From Nyssa sinensis (taxonomy: Eukaryota > Streptophyta > Magnoliopsida > Cornales > Nyssaceae): a stretch of DNA of 64,000 nt. The stretch lies in the NCBI GenBank assembly GCA_008638375.1, contig CM018048.1, positions 4,091,440 to 4,155,439 of the forward strand, in the 5' to 3' direction. Both the position numbers and the translations under genes were made by a program. Below are positions 12,024-22,878 of the stretch, piece by piece; within the stretch, counting starts at the first letter, position 1, and every line of letters begins with the position of its first letter. The notes below the pieces were generated by a model, which did not search any database, was not told the DNA's origin, and was given only the letters and a program-made list of their open reading frames with translations.

Positions 12024-12327
12024 CATAGAATTGGTTCCAATATATAAATAATGGAGGTCACAGTAGCCTTTTTTTTTTTGGACAATATTAAAAGGGTACA
12101 TTGTCTTTCTTAGAGTGTGACAGCACATGGTGTGTGGTTACAACTCTTTTTTTTTTAATGAATCAGTATGGGAGTATTTTAATTATACATCTTTTTTTTT
12201 TAAATATGAATCGGTAAAGGAGTATTACGAGTCAGTTTACGTATATCAGACTAAGTTTCTCATCCCGTGACAGTCAAATCTATCATTTAAGTTCTAACTG
12301 ATAAGAATCGGCGTAGATAGGACTCGA
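10121..12327. other. AT-rich non-coding stretch
   Basis: No gene supported. Seen: (TA)n tracts at about 10617-10635 and 11995-12017, and a 25-bp tandem duplication TCCTTCTACTCTTACTCACTC at about 11487-11535. A short block at 12029-12102 (TTGGTTCCAATATATAAATAATGG...ATTAAAAGGGTACA) resembles the 820-890 part of the segmental duplication. Confidence 0.6.
12029..12102. repeat. Divergent relic similar to part of the segmental duplication
   Basis: GGTTCCAATATATAAATAAT, then GGAGGTCAC and ACAATATTAAAAGGGTACAT, parallel 823-890 (GGTTCCAATATAAATAATGG, then AAGGTCAC and ACAATATTAAAAGGCTACAT). The match is short and interrupted by a T run, so it may be a shared dispersed repeat rather than a third copy. 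Confidence 0.5.
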
Positions 12328-12725
12328 CACTACAAAAAATTATATTTTTTGCGACGCCCACTATTAGCGACGCCCACCTGAGCGTCACTAAAAGACACTA
12401 TGAGCGATGCACACGGTGGGCATCGCTAAAAGGAGTAAAAAATCTGTTTCCCGCCCAAAAAAATAGGCAAGCATCTTTTGGCGACACATAAATGGATTAT
12501 TTGCGATGAACATGTGCGTCGCTAATATTGGCGACGCACATAGTGCACCGCTAATAGGTTTATTAGTAGAACGTTGTTTCTTCGGATATTTGGCGACGCA
12601 CAATAAATTATTAGCGACGTACGTAATGCGTCGCTAATAGGTTTATTAGTGGAACAACGTCATTTGTTCGGATATTTGGTGACACACAATAAGTTATTAG
12701 CGACGTACGGTGCGCGTCGCAAAAA
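12328..12725 (+). repeat. CACTA left terminal inverted repeat and subterminal GCGACGC repeats
   Basis: After the 13-bp CACTA end come many GCGACGC/GCGTCGC motifs (for example near 12350, 12369, 12525, 12595, 12615, 12698 and 12714), several written TTAGCGACG. In En/Spm elements, subterminal short repeats in both orientations are the binding sites of the TnpA protein. That these serve the same role is inferred from position. Confidence 0.85.
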
Positions 12726-15251
12726 AGTACCACCATTTTTATACCATTGCCACATCAATTTCCTCTTCTTCTCTCTACTTTCCATAAATTTTGCTCACTC
12801 TCCACTCTCACTCTCTCTCACTCTCACTCTTGACCCACTTTTCCGACAACTGCGAATGGCGACGATCAAGGTTCCGATCGACGAGGGTGAACGGCGACGA
12901 TCAAGGTTCTGATCGACGACAATATGGTAACTCTCTCTCACTCTTTCCCATTTATTTAGATGATTACAGAGGATTCAAGCCAATCTTTCATTGATGCTTT
13001 ATCATTTAGTTAGATGATTAATAAATTCGATATACATAAATACATATATGTATATATGTCTTTGGGTGACGTTTTTAAAATTTTAGTATATTAAGCGGAG
13101 CTTAAAGCAGATTCTGCCAAATCTCATTAAGAGGGAGGTGAATGAAATTGAGGTAAAGTTCTTTTGACCTCTATTGCACAACCCTCAGGACACCCCGATG
13201 ATTGGGTTCCATTTTTACCCGACGACACATTTGCTTATGAGAGATTATCCAGAAGCTGTGTTGCGTTTGTTTTGTACATTTGTTGCATAAGATTTGTGTT
13301 ATTGATTTTGTGTTGAGCTGATATTTGGGGGTGTTTTTATGTTGTGTTGATTGTTGTTTGAAGTTGACATTTTAGTAGTCTTCATTGGTAAATAGTTTTA
13401 ACTATTACAAGAGAGCAAAGATTTAGGCGTATATAGAAATTTCCTGCTTAAAACGCTGTGTGTGTAGGGATTCTACTGATGAATTAGCTCTCTCTCTCTC
13501 TCTCTCTCCTGGGGTTGGATAAGTTTTTTTATAGCAAAAAAAGAATATTTTTGTGAGAGAAGAAAAGGATGATTAGCAACAAGCCCTTGTGAAGAGAAAA
13601 GAAATAAAGACAGTATTTTATTATTATTCAATTGGTTTAGAATTTGAAATGTAGTGCAACACTGCTTGATTGGCATAATCCCTCTCTCTCTTTTGGTTTT
13701 TATCATGTTGGTTTAATTTGATTTCATATATATATATATATACATACATTTGGAATACATCTCATTGCGTTCTATCTGTTTCAATCTAATAAGTTTGTGA
13801 AAGTATTTCATTGAGGATCCATATTTCTTGTGGATATGCTGAAATTTTTTTGGTTTTGCTTCGACTCATATTGTCTCTATCTCAGTTTCTTTGTCAGGAT
13901 GCCCCTTCTTTATTAGAGAAGAAAACCAATGTTCCATAATTTGTAACGAAGCAAAGATCTTCTTGATGCCATACAACCATGAACCGTCTAGCTTTCTTTC
14001 GCCGGTCGTTCAAGTTACAACCATTACATTATCCTTCCACTCCCATTACATTTCCCTAGTTTTTTCTTCTTTATTTTTGGTTGAAAATTAAACCAATCCC
14101 TTCAAAGCTATACCTCTAACATTATGTGAAGCAATAAAACTTAAATCTCGAGAAATTCTATTTAATCACACAATTTTATTTTCCAATAATGGACTTTCTT
14201 AGCTATCAAATTAGTTTCACGAACCCAACAAAGTATTATATATATATATAAAAAAAAAACAATAGAAGATGATTTGGAACATTAAAATTAGAGGTAGAAA
14301 AACGTAAACAAATTTCGTATAACAAAACACTAATATATCAATCATAAATTTTCAGTGCAAAAAGAAATAATGGTTTTGAAGACAATTTTCTACCCTAATA
14401 TAAAAAAGAATAAAACAAAAATTCATTTATAACGTTACTTATTTTGTATGTATTCCAGAAATGAAGGCTCAGATAGTAGTCAATTTTGAAAGCATCAACA
14501 AGCTATTAGTACATTTTCATAGTTTGATGATATTATATTCATCATCATTGACTGCGTTTGTACATATTAATCCGTTAGCTCTAAACTGGTTGGCGGGTCA
14601 ATTATCAATTGTGAGCAGTTATGGAGGGTTAGAGAGGGATTTAGCACGCATTTCATAAGAATGGATAACCCATAATTTATTGCTCTTTGCAAATTTTGGC
14701 AATTCCTATCCCTTTGGAATCAACTAAAAGCCTTATGTTTGTTTTTGTGGCTACTAATTACCCCCACTAATTTCATTAAAATTGTAACAATTGCATTAAT
14801 GTAAGCCTAGCCCCGTTTGGGAGTTATTTTCATCACATGTGAATCTTGTCGCGAAATTTATTCGCAATTGGGCTCGTGTGTATGAAAATCGATTCTTGAA
14901 TTATCCAAAGAGGACAGTTCGCAAATGCATAAATCTACATTGCAATCAATAGCTTCTCATGCTTGAATATTCCACTATGATAAAGTTTTAGCACAGTCTC
15001 CTATTGTTCTCTAGGTATATATTTAGGCGTGCTATTGTCTATCTCGTATACTTGGAGAACAGTGGGGAGATGCTGCCAAAATTTTGTCCGAGTGGAATCA
15101 AGCATTTGATTTGCTGCTGATCTCAATGTAGATTGTACATTCACGAATGGGATAAGACCACCTTACCCTTTAGAGAGAAGTTGGAAGTGATAAGATTCAT
15201 GTTTCATATTTATAATGAGTACCATTTTTGACTTGTATTAGGTAGACGAAA
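12726..15251 (+). other. CACTA 5' non-coding region upstream of tnpD
   Basis: No coding region supported. It begins with a CT-rich leader-like block (12765-12835) and a duplicated CGACGATCAAGGTTC...GATCGACGA motif (12858-12918), then AT-rich DNA with (CT)n at 13490-13510 and (TA)n at 13727-13742. It probably holds promoter, leader and introns of the element, but no exon could be placed. Confidence 0.5.
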
Positions 15252-18200
15252 ATGGATAAGAGTTGGATAGACTTGAGGGGTAGGCATTTGCCAGGGTATG
15301 TGAAGGCAATCAAAGATTTTATTGAGTTTGCTCGTGTATTTGCAAATGGGAGAAATAAGATAAGATGTCCATGTAGGAGGTGCAATAATAGGGATTATAT
15401 GCACATAGATGAGGCCAAAGAACACCTACTCCAACAGGGGATGGACAAGAGGTATATGTGCTGGAAATTTCACAGGGAACACCATGACGTACGAGTGGTA
15501 TTTGAGGATGAAGAAGAAGACGACGATGATGACTTTGGTGATAATGTTGGGGTTGGTTACGAAGGCTTTGCCACAAATGCTGGCAGACTTGTAGGGGGTT
15601 ACAACTAGGGCGCGTAGTCACAGGAGTGACACAGGACAATCAGAAGCGTTTGAATCCTTGTTAAGGGAAGCAAGGCAGCCGTTATATCTGGGTTGTGATA
15701 AGTTTTTGAAATTGGACTTTCTCGTGAAACTCCTTCATATTAAAACCATTAACCGATGGAGTAAAAAATCATTTAATATGATCATTGAATTGATTAAAAC
15801 TGCACTTCCTACTAGGGAAACCTTCCGAAATCATATTACGAAGCGAAAAAAAATATTAAGAGATTTGGGCCTCGGGTATATTCTTATACATGCTTGCAAA
15901 AATGATTGCATGTTATTTTGGAAGGAGATTGAACAATGTAAGAAGTGTACGGTGTGCCATGAACCCAGGTACAAGCTGAATGAAGGAAAGCATAAGACAA
16001 TCAAAGGTGCTAAGATATTTTCCCTTAAAACCTAGACTACAAAGATTATACATGTCTCAGAAGATGACAGAAGATATGCGATGGCATAAAGAGAAGCATG
16101 TTGCTGAGAAAATGTATGTAGGCATCCGGCAAATTCTCAAATTTGGCTAAGTTTGATACAAATCACGAATGGTTTGCAAATGAGGCGCGTAACATACGAC
16201 TTGGGCTAGCTAGCGATGGTTTCAATCCGTTCGGTGACATGATTAATGCCTACAGCATGTGGCCAGTGTTGCTAGTGCCGTATAACTTGCCATCGTGAAA
16301 ATGTATGAAAGAACCATTTATGTTCATGTCGTTGCTTATTCCAGGGCCGAAGTTTCTTGGTAATGAAATTGATGTGTACTTACGTCCTTTAGTGGATAAG
16401 TTAAAGGAATTGTGGGAGGTGGGAGTGGAAGCATACGACGTCTCTAAGAATGAGACATTTCAATTGCATGCAGCATTACTGTGGACCATAAATGACTTTC
16501 CAGCATACGGGAACTTGTTGGGGTGGAGCACTAAGGGGTATCTAGCATGTCCGGTTTGCAATAAGGATGCATGTTCCCTACATTTGTCCAATGGAAAGAA
16601 GATATGCTACATGTGCCATCGTCGTTTTCTACCGCCATCACATGGCTGGCGAAATCGATAGATTTATCTGTTTGATGAAAAAATTGAGTGCAGATTGTCA
16701 CCTCCATTGTTGTCTGGCAAAGATGGGTTAGCGCAATTGGCACTCATCCAACCAGTGAGGTTTGGGAAGATACCGGGTACTAAGAAGAGGAAGCGTACTA
16801 ATGTGGAGTTAAATTGGACGAAGAAGAGCATATTTTTTTATTTTTCGTACTGGGAGACCCTTAAGTTGAGGCACAATTTGGATGTTATGCACATTGAGAA
16901 GAACATCTGTGATAATGTGTTGGGGACTTTAACGAACATTGAAGGGAAGACGAAGGATACTGTTAAAGCCTGGTTAGGCTTACAAAAGCTGGGAATATGG
17001 AAAGAGCTGCACCTCCTACGTAGCGGTGATAAATATATCATGCCTTTTGCACAGTATACGTTATCATCCTCAGAGCGAATGAGGATTTGCAAGTGATTTA
17101 AATCGGTGAAGTTTCCAAATACATACGTATCGAATATATCTCGGTGTGTAAATTTTATAGATGAAAAATATCAGGATTGAAGAGTCATGATTGCCATGTC
17201 CTTTTACAACGACTTCTTCCGGTTACACTACGTGGATATCTCACCGATGACATATCAACTACGTTGATTGAGCTGGGCTGCTTCTTTAGAGAATTATGTG
17301 CGAAGACGTTGAATTTGGAAGTACTGAAAAAGCTTGAAAGGGATGTTGTCGTGATCCTCTGCAAGTTGAAAAGATTTTCCCTGCAGCTTTCTTTGATGTA
17401 ATGGTCCACTTAGCTGTGCATTTGCCTCATGAGGCAAAAATTGGCAGACCTGTCCAATACCATTGGATGTATCCAATAGAAAGGTACATTTAATTTTATG
17501 AATTATGTTATATATCCATCCTCACTATTTTAATGTATAACTGATTAATTATTAAAACAGATATTTGCAGACATTGAAGCAATATGTGCGTAACAAAGCA
17601 CGATTGGAAGGGTCAATTGTTGAGGCTTACGTTGATACTGAATGTCTCACTTTCTACTTTATACATCTTAAAGATATTGAGACAATGTTTAATCGTCAAG
17701 AGCAAAATTCTGATAGATGTCCAGGGCAGCAACGAACTGGCCTTGTGGTGTTTAATCAGAATGTGCAGCCAATAGGTGCCCATATATATGAATGGTGTCA
17801 TCCTCAAGACTTGGAAAAAGCCCACTACACCGTGCTCAACAATTGCAATGAGACATTGCCATATTTTAAGTAAGTTTATTGAAATCATTACAATACTACG
17901 TTAGTACACAAATGTAAGTTACATATAACATATCTCATCTTATGCAGTGAGCATACAATCGAGCTTGAGAGAGAACATGTATCAAGTTCTGATCTAGAGC
18001 AAAGACAACAAAATTTGTTTCCAAAGTGGTTTAGAGAACGTGTAAGACAAGGTTTCAATTAATTGTAATTGTATTAGTTAATGCATTTGTATTCAATTAA
18101 TTTTGTACTTGTATTGAATTAATAGATGAAGCTATTACGCAACTACCAATCTCCTGAGGCGTACGATCAATTATATTCCTTGGCATGTTGTCTTGATTAA

Positions 18201-18908
18201 AGGATATCCCACTACACTAATTTAATTGTTGATGGTGTTCGATTTCACACGAGGGAACGTGAGGTCAGTCAGCGAACACAAAATAGCGGGGTCCTTGTTC
18301 AGGGAGATGGTGACGCAGGACAAACTATATAGTAATATGGTGTTTTACAAGACATCATACAGTTACATTATTGCTACAATAATTTTGTGTATATTTTTAA
18401 ATGTGATTGGTGGGATGTAAGTAGTAAGAAGACTGGAATGCAGATCGATAAGCACTTCATAAGTGTTAATACGTCACGTACGACATTTAAAGATGATCCG
18501 TATGTTTTGGCATCTCAAGCAAAATAAGTTTTCTATTTGAAGGACACAAAAATTAGAGGTGATTGGCATGTTTTCCAAAAACTAAAATCTAGAAATGTTT
18601 ATGATATCCTAGAAGTTGGCGGGGGAGATGAAGATTTGGAGAGGACTGAGGAGGCACTACCAAAAGAGTCTCAAATTGCCCACGATGGTGTTGTCTGGCA
18701 TGATCAGAAAGGTGCTACTTTGTATCGGTTGAATAGAATTGATGTAGAACCAGATCATGTCATAGCTTCCGACGTCAGCAATACCACACAATTAGATCTG
18801 AGGGATGCAACGTTCATTAATAATGATGATGACGAGGAAAGTGATTTTAATGATGATACATTGTTAGAGTATTGTACCGAGAATGAAAAAAAATTCAAGT
18901 TCAGATGA
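15252..18908 (+). pseudogene. CACTA tnpD-type transposase, broken
   Basis: Domains in order: an N-terminal transposase-associated domain from 15252 (MDKSWIDLRGRHLPGYVKAI; cysteine cluster CPCRRC); transposase tnp2 core from about 15640 to 17090 (PLYLGCDKFLKLDFLVKLLH, then LWTINDFPAYGNLLGWSTKG, LACPVCNKDACSL and LRHNLDVMHIEKNICDNVLG); a DUF4218 region about 17177-17873 (LAVHLPHEAKIGRPVQYHWM) with an intron around 17484-17560; and a DUF4216-like region about 18380-18640 (KCDWWDVSSKKTGMQIDKHF). The reading frame is broken after 15600, near 16000, and by a TGA at about 16300 where a Trp codon is expected before KCMKEP. Further breaks lie near 17094 and 18200. The intact family enzyme cuts and joins CACTA ends. 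Confidence 0.92.
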
Positions 18909-19098
18909 TGATACAAACTCAAATGAATAATTGTTATAGGTGCTACATGTGTTAGTATCAAGTGTAATGGATTTCGGATTTTATAATGTAATAGATATTT
19001 AATTTTATGATGTAATGGGTATTCATTTTTACTTCAATAAGGATTTTAATTTTTATGATTAAATAAAAAAAAATTATTTTTAAACTTTCTTTGTAGAT

Positions 19099-21975
19099 AT
19101 GGTTGGACCAGATTCACGCAGGCGCACAGTTATGCAGGACCCATCGACCCCTTCCCCCTTATCTGTAGGGTCGACCGATCCTGTCGTCGATGGTATGCAT
19201 AGTTTCTATTTTTATTAATGACTATATAAATATGGTACTAATTGTTTCTATTTTTTTCTTCTAAAGCTTCAGCCACTGCCCTTAGACAAGGCGTGGTAGG
19301 TCGAAGAATTGTAACTTGCAAGTTCAGATGGAGGCAGCGGGGGGCAAGCGCCTTCGAATTGAGATACCTCGGGCTTGCTGAAGCCCGTTGGTGGGTGGGC
19401 GCAGCAGTTCACCACGGAGGTCGGCATCATTTGCCGGCTATGCGCCCCACTCCATATTAGTGATTGGAATCGGGTCACTGACGTAAAAAAAGGGGATATT
19501 CATGCGCATATCCTGGTATATCTTTTATTCTTGTGTTCACCTAAATTTTAACATATCTAATGCCGTAATGTTTTGACAAGGACATGCTTTACAGGAGAAG
19601 TTTGACATCGACCTCGACCTGTCTCATGTCGTGAAGGCGGTGGACCGTTACTTAGGAGTCCATTTCAAGAACTATCGACACAGGCTCCACATGCACTACC
19701 AGCCGAAGGTGGCAGCCAGTAGAGAGCCTCGCGATAGACCCTACAGGGGGGTGAAGGTGGAGGATTGGATGTTACTATGCAACCAGTTCGCTAGTGATGC
19801 ATTCCAGGTAAAAATTGTAAAAAATAATTTTGTGGTATGATAAATCATTGTCATTTATACTAACCTTCTTTGTTTTGGCCAAGTGTAGGAACTTAGCAAG
19901 AAAAATAGTGAGAGCAGAAGCAAGCAACAGGTGACCCATTGTGGTGGATCACGATCTTTTGTTAGGTATAGGCATGAGATGGTAAGTTAATACATGTATC
20001 AAGTTCTTATTGTATAATATTTTCATGAAATTAATCTTCACAAGCTACTGTTTATTTGCTGTAGCGAGACCAGGAGACCGGTGCACCACCCAGCCCCATT
20101 GAGTTATGGCACATGACGCACTACAATCCCCAAAAAGGTTGGACTGGGCCTGAAGCTCAGCGGCTTTATGTAAGTTATTTATGTATATATACCAGTATTA
20201 CTAATTTAATATTAATCTGAAGTTATAAAAGTAGTAACATATATTTATGTGTTTTTATAGGAGGAGATTGTCCAGCTGCGTGCTTAGTTGACTTCTGAGG
20301 GTGAGCATCCGTCGACCGATGACCAGATACGGGAGACTGTTCTGGGCAAGAGGCGTGGATATGTGCGTGGCTTAGGGAGTGGGATGGAGTCGACGGCATC
20401 GTCCTCTAGCATCGAGAGCGATGGTAGGTTTCCCGCATCCACCTAGAGAGCTAAGGCAGTTGAGTGAGAGAATGCAGAGCTACGACAGAAGATGACGTCG
20501 ATGACGTCGCTCGAGGAGCGCTAGGCCCAGCTAGAGGCTCTTGTACAGACGATGCTCAACCAACAGGGAGGCTTTGTTCAGCCTTGGTAAGTTTTTAAAA
20601 TTATATACTTTGGTGGATTTATTATTTATAGAAAATGTTACATAAAAATAAAAAAAATAAAATATAGTTGCACGAACTTATTTAATTTCATCGATTCAAA
20701 TGACCGGTCTGAAACTTTTGCAAGTTTCTGCTCCAAAAAGGCCTATTTTGGGGTTTTGACGAACCAAAACACCGGATACCGGCCTACCGACCCTGAAACC
20801 CCATCACACACCTCTCAAATAATAAAAGAGACTTGCACAAACTTATGCCACTCGGTTCGAATGCCTGATCTGAAACTTTTGCATGTTTTTACTCCAAAAG
20901 GCCCATTTTGGGGTTTTGACTGACCAAAACACCGGATACTGGCCCACTGACCCCGAAACCCCATCACACACCTCCCAAATGATAAAATAGACTTGCACGA
21001 ACTTACGCCACTCGGTTCGGATGCTCAGTTTGAAACTTTTACAAGTTTCTGGTCCGAAAAGGCCTATTTTGGGGTTTTGACGAACCAAATCACCGGATAT
21101 CAGCCTAACTACCCTGAAATCCCATCACACACCTCAGAAATGATAAAACAGACTTTAACAAACTTATGGCACTCGGTTTGGATCACTGGTTTGAAACTTT
21201 TGCTAGTTTTTACTCCAAAAAGGCCCATTTTGGGGTTTTGACGGATCAAAACATCGGATATTGGCCTAACTACCCTGAAACCTCATCACACACCTCAAAA
21301 ATGATAAAATAGACTTGCACGAACTTTCGGCACTAAGTTCAGATCACCGGTTTGAAACTTATGCAAGTTTCTACTCCAAAAGGCCCATTTTTGGGTTTTG
21401 ACAGACCAAAACATCGGATATAAGCCTAACTACCACAAAACCCCATCACACACCTCACAAATGATAAAATAGACTTGTACGAACTTACGGCACTCGGTTC
21501 GAATCACCGGTTTGAAACTTATGCAAGTTTTTATTGCAAAAATGCCCATTTTCGAGTTTTGATAGATCAAAACATCGGATATCGGCCTAACTACCACAAA
21601 ACCCCATCACACACCTCATAAATGATAAGATAGACTTGCACGAACTTACGACACTCGATTCAGATCAACGGTAGGAAACTTATGCAAGTTTTTGCTCTAA
21701 AAAGGCGGGTTTTGGGGTTTTGACGGACCAAAATATCGGATATCCGCCTAATTATCTCGAAACTCCCATCACACACCTCACAAATGACAAAATAGACGAC
21801 CAAAAACTTAGGGCAATCAATTCGGATTAGTGGTTTGAAACGTATGCTACTTTATGCCGTTCTTACTATTTATGCATGAGAAAATATATATATTCACTTT
21901 CATATATATATATATATATATTTAATAAGTGTTCTAATATATATCATTTGATTTTTATTTCAGATTGATTGGGAT
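19099..21975 (+). pseudogene. CACTA second gene, Transposase_24-like (tnpA position), broken
   Basis: A spliced gene model is visible: exons 19099-19192, 19267-19514, 19595-19807, 19889-19981, 20065-20169 and 20261-20586, all with GT/AG borders, and a possible last exon after the acceptor at about 21962. The protein contains KFDIDLDLSHVVKAVDRYLG, then SESRSKQQVTHCGGSRSFVR and SPIELWHMTHYNPQKGWTGP, which match the plant En/Spm Transposase_24 family, and ends in a glutamine/leucine-rich coiled-coil-like segment. Defects: a frame change in the second exon (about 19380) and in-frame TAG codons in the sixth exon (about 20287, 20444 and 20522). Its position downstream of tnpD fits the DNA-binding partner gene; that role is inferred. 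Confidence 0.85.
20690..21860 (+). repeat. 160-bp tandem repeat array, about seven units, inside a CACTA intron
   Basis: CATCACACACCTC recurs at about 20802, 20962, 21123, 21284, 21444, 21605 and 21767, a spacing of 160-162 bp. Each unit also contains ACTCGGTTCGAATCACCGG, TTTGAAACTTATGCAAGTTT and CCCATTTTGGGGTTTTGAC. The array fills most of the interval between the donor at 20587 and a possible acceptor at about 21962, i.e. an intron of the second CACTA gene. Units differ by several percent, so the array is not freshly amplified. Confidence 0.93.
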
Positions 21976-22299
21976 TATTGCACCGGGGTCTTTAAGTCTT
22001 GCATCGGGACTGACTATTTTTATCTATTTTTTTTTTCATCGACATTTGTAGTTACATTTTTTGAGACAATTTTTTATTTTTGTATTTATTGTTAAATTGT
22101 ACTTTTACAAATGTAAGTAATTAATTAGTATAATATACATATATATATATATATATGAATGAATTTTTCTTTTTCAAGATATATTCATTTTAGAATGTTT
22201 GGATTTTACTATATATCAGGATGATTGATACAGGTTTAAACAAGAATAAAACAACAAATAAAACAAATAATATAAGGAAAAAATAAAATAAAACTTTTA

Positions 22300-22709
22300 A
22301 CGACGCACAAAAGGTGTTGCTAAAAACTAAGAAATCAATTTATAGAGACGCTTCAAATTCGTCGCTAAAGATTGGCTACACACAACAAGCATCGCTAAAG
22401 GTTGGATAAATATACCATTTGCGACGCACGTTATGCGTCGCTAAAGGCCACCATTAGTGACGCACAAACTCCCCACGCATAGTATTAGCGACGCCCATTC
22501 CCCATTATTAACAACACCATGTGTACATCGGTAAAGGTAACCATTAGCGACGCGTAGCGGTTTGTGCATCACTAATACTATTAGCGACACGACCTTTAGC
22601 GGCGTCAGTAACAACTTCTGTTCGTGCATCGCTAAAGAGCTTTCGCGACGCATTTTACTATTATTAGCGACGCTCAAATGCGTTGCTAATAGTCCTGTTT
22701 CCTGTAGTG
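22300..22709 (+). repeat. CACTA right subterminal GCGACGC repeats and terminal inverted repeat
   Basis: A dense run of AGCGACGC / GCGTCGC motifs (for example 22418, 22433, 22488, 22546, 22583 and 22669) mirrors the left end, followed by the terminal TCCTGTTTCCTGTAGTG. Same inferred role as the left subterminal block. Confidence 0.85.
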
Positions 22710-22878
22710 TGAACTTAAGACGTTTGAATTTTATTCTCAACGTTTTTATCACTAAAACACACTCCCGGATGGTTACAACTTACAACCACATTATCTGTAT
22801 GTATCTAATCATTATTTCCTTCAACTTGCATATATTTTTTTGCCCCCAGACTACACTACTATGTAACTCACACACACA
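22710..22878. other. CACTA right flank
   Basis: 169 bp of AT-rich sequence between the CACTA end and the start of the second segmental-duplication copy. It ends in CACACACACAGAGACAGAGA. No gene seen. Confidence 0.5.

Larger units (their letters stand above)
12328..22709 (+). mobile_element. CACTA (En/Spm) DNA transposon, full-length but decayed, 10.38 kb
   Basis: Termini: CACTACAAAAAATTATATTT at 12328 and ...CCTGTTTCCTGTAGTG ending at 22709, i.e. inverted CACTACA(A/G)(A/G)AA ends. Flanking trinucleotides are CGA on the left and TGA on the right, an imperfect 3-bp target duplication. Both subterminal regions (12350-12720 and 22300-22690) are packed with TTAGCGACGC-type motifs in both orientations. 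Two plus-strand genes lie inside: a tnpD-type transposase (15252-18908) and a second gene with a Transposase_24-like domain (19099-21975). Both carry stops or frameshifts, so the element cannot supply its own transposase. Confidence 0.95.

Noticed and set aside
15210..15639. Minus-strand open frames opposite the tnpD start (15210-15425 and 15319-15639)
   Set aside because: They are shadows of the plus-strand transposase domain, whose CPCRRC and MDKSWIDL motifs define the real frame.
20690..21860. CRISPR-like array of regularly spaced repeats
   Set aside because: Units are contiguous 160-bp tandem repeats without unique spacers, inside a plant transposon.
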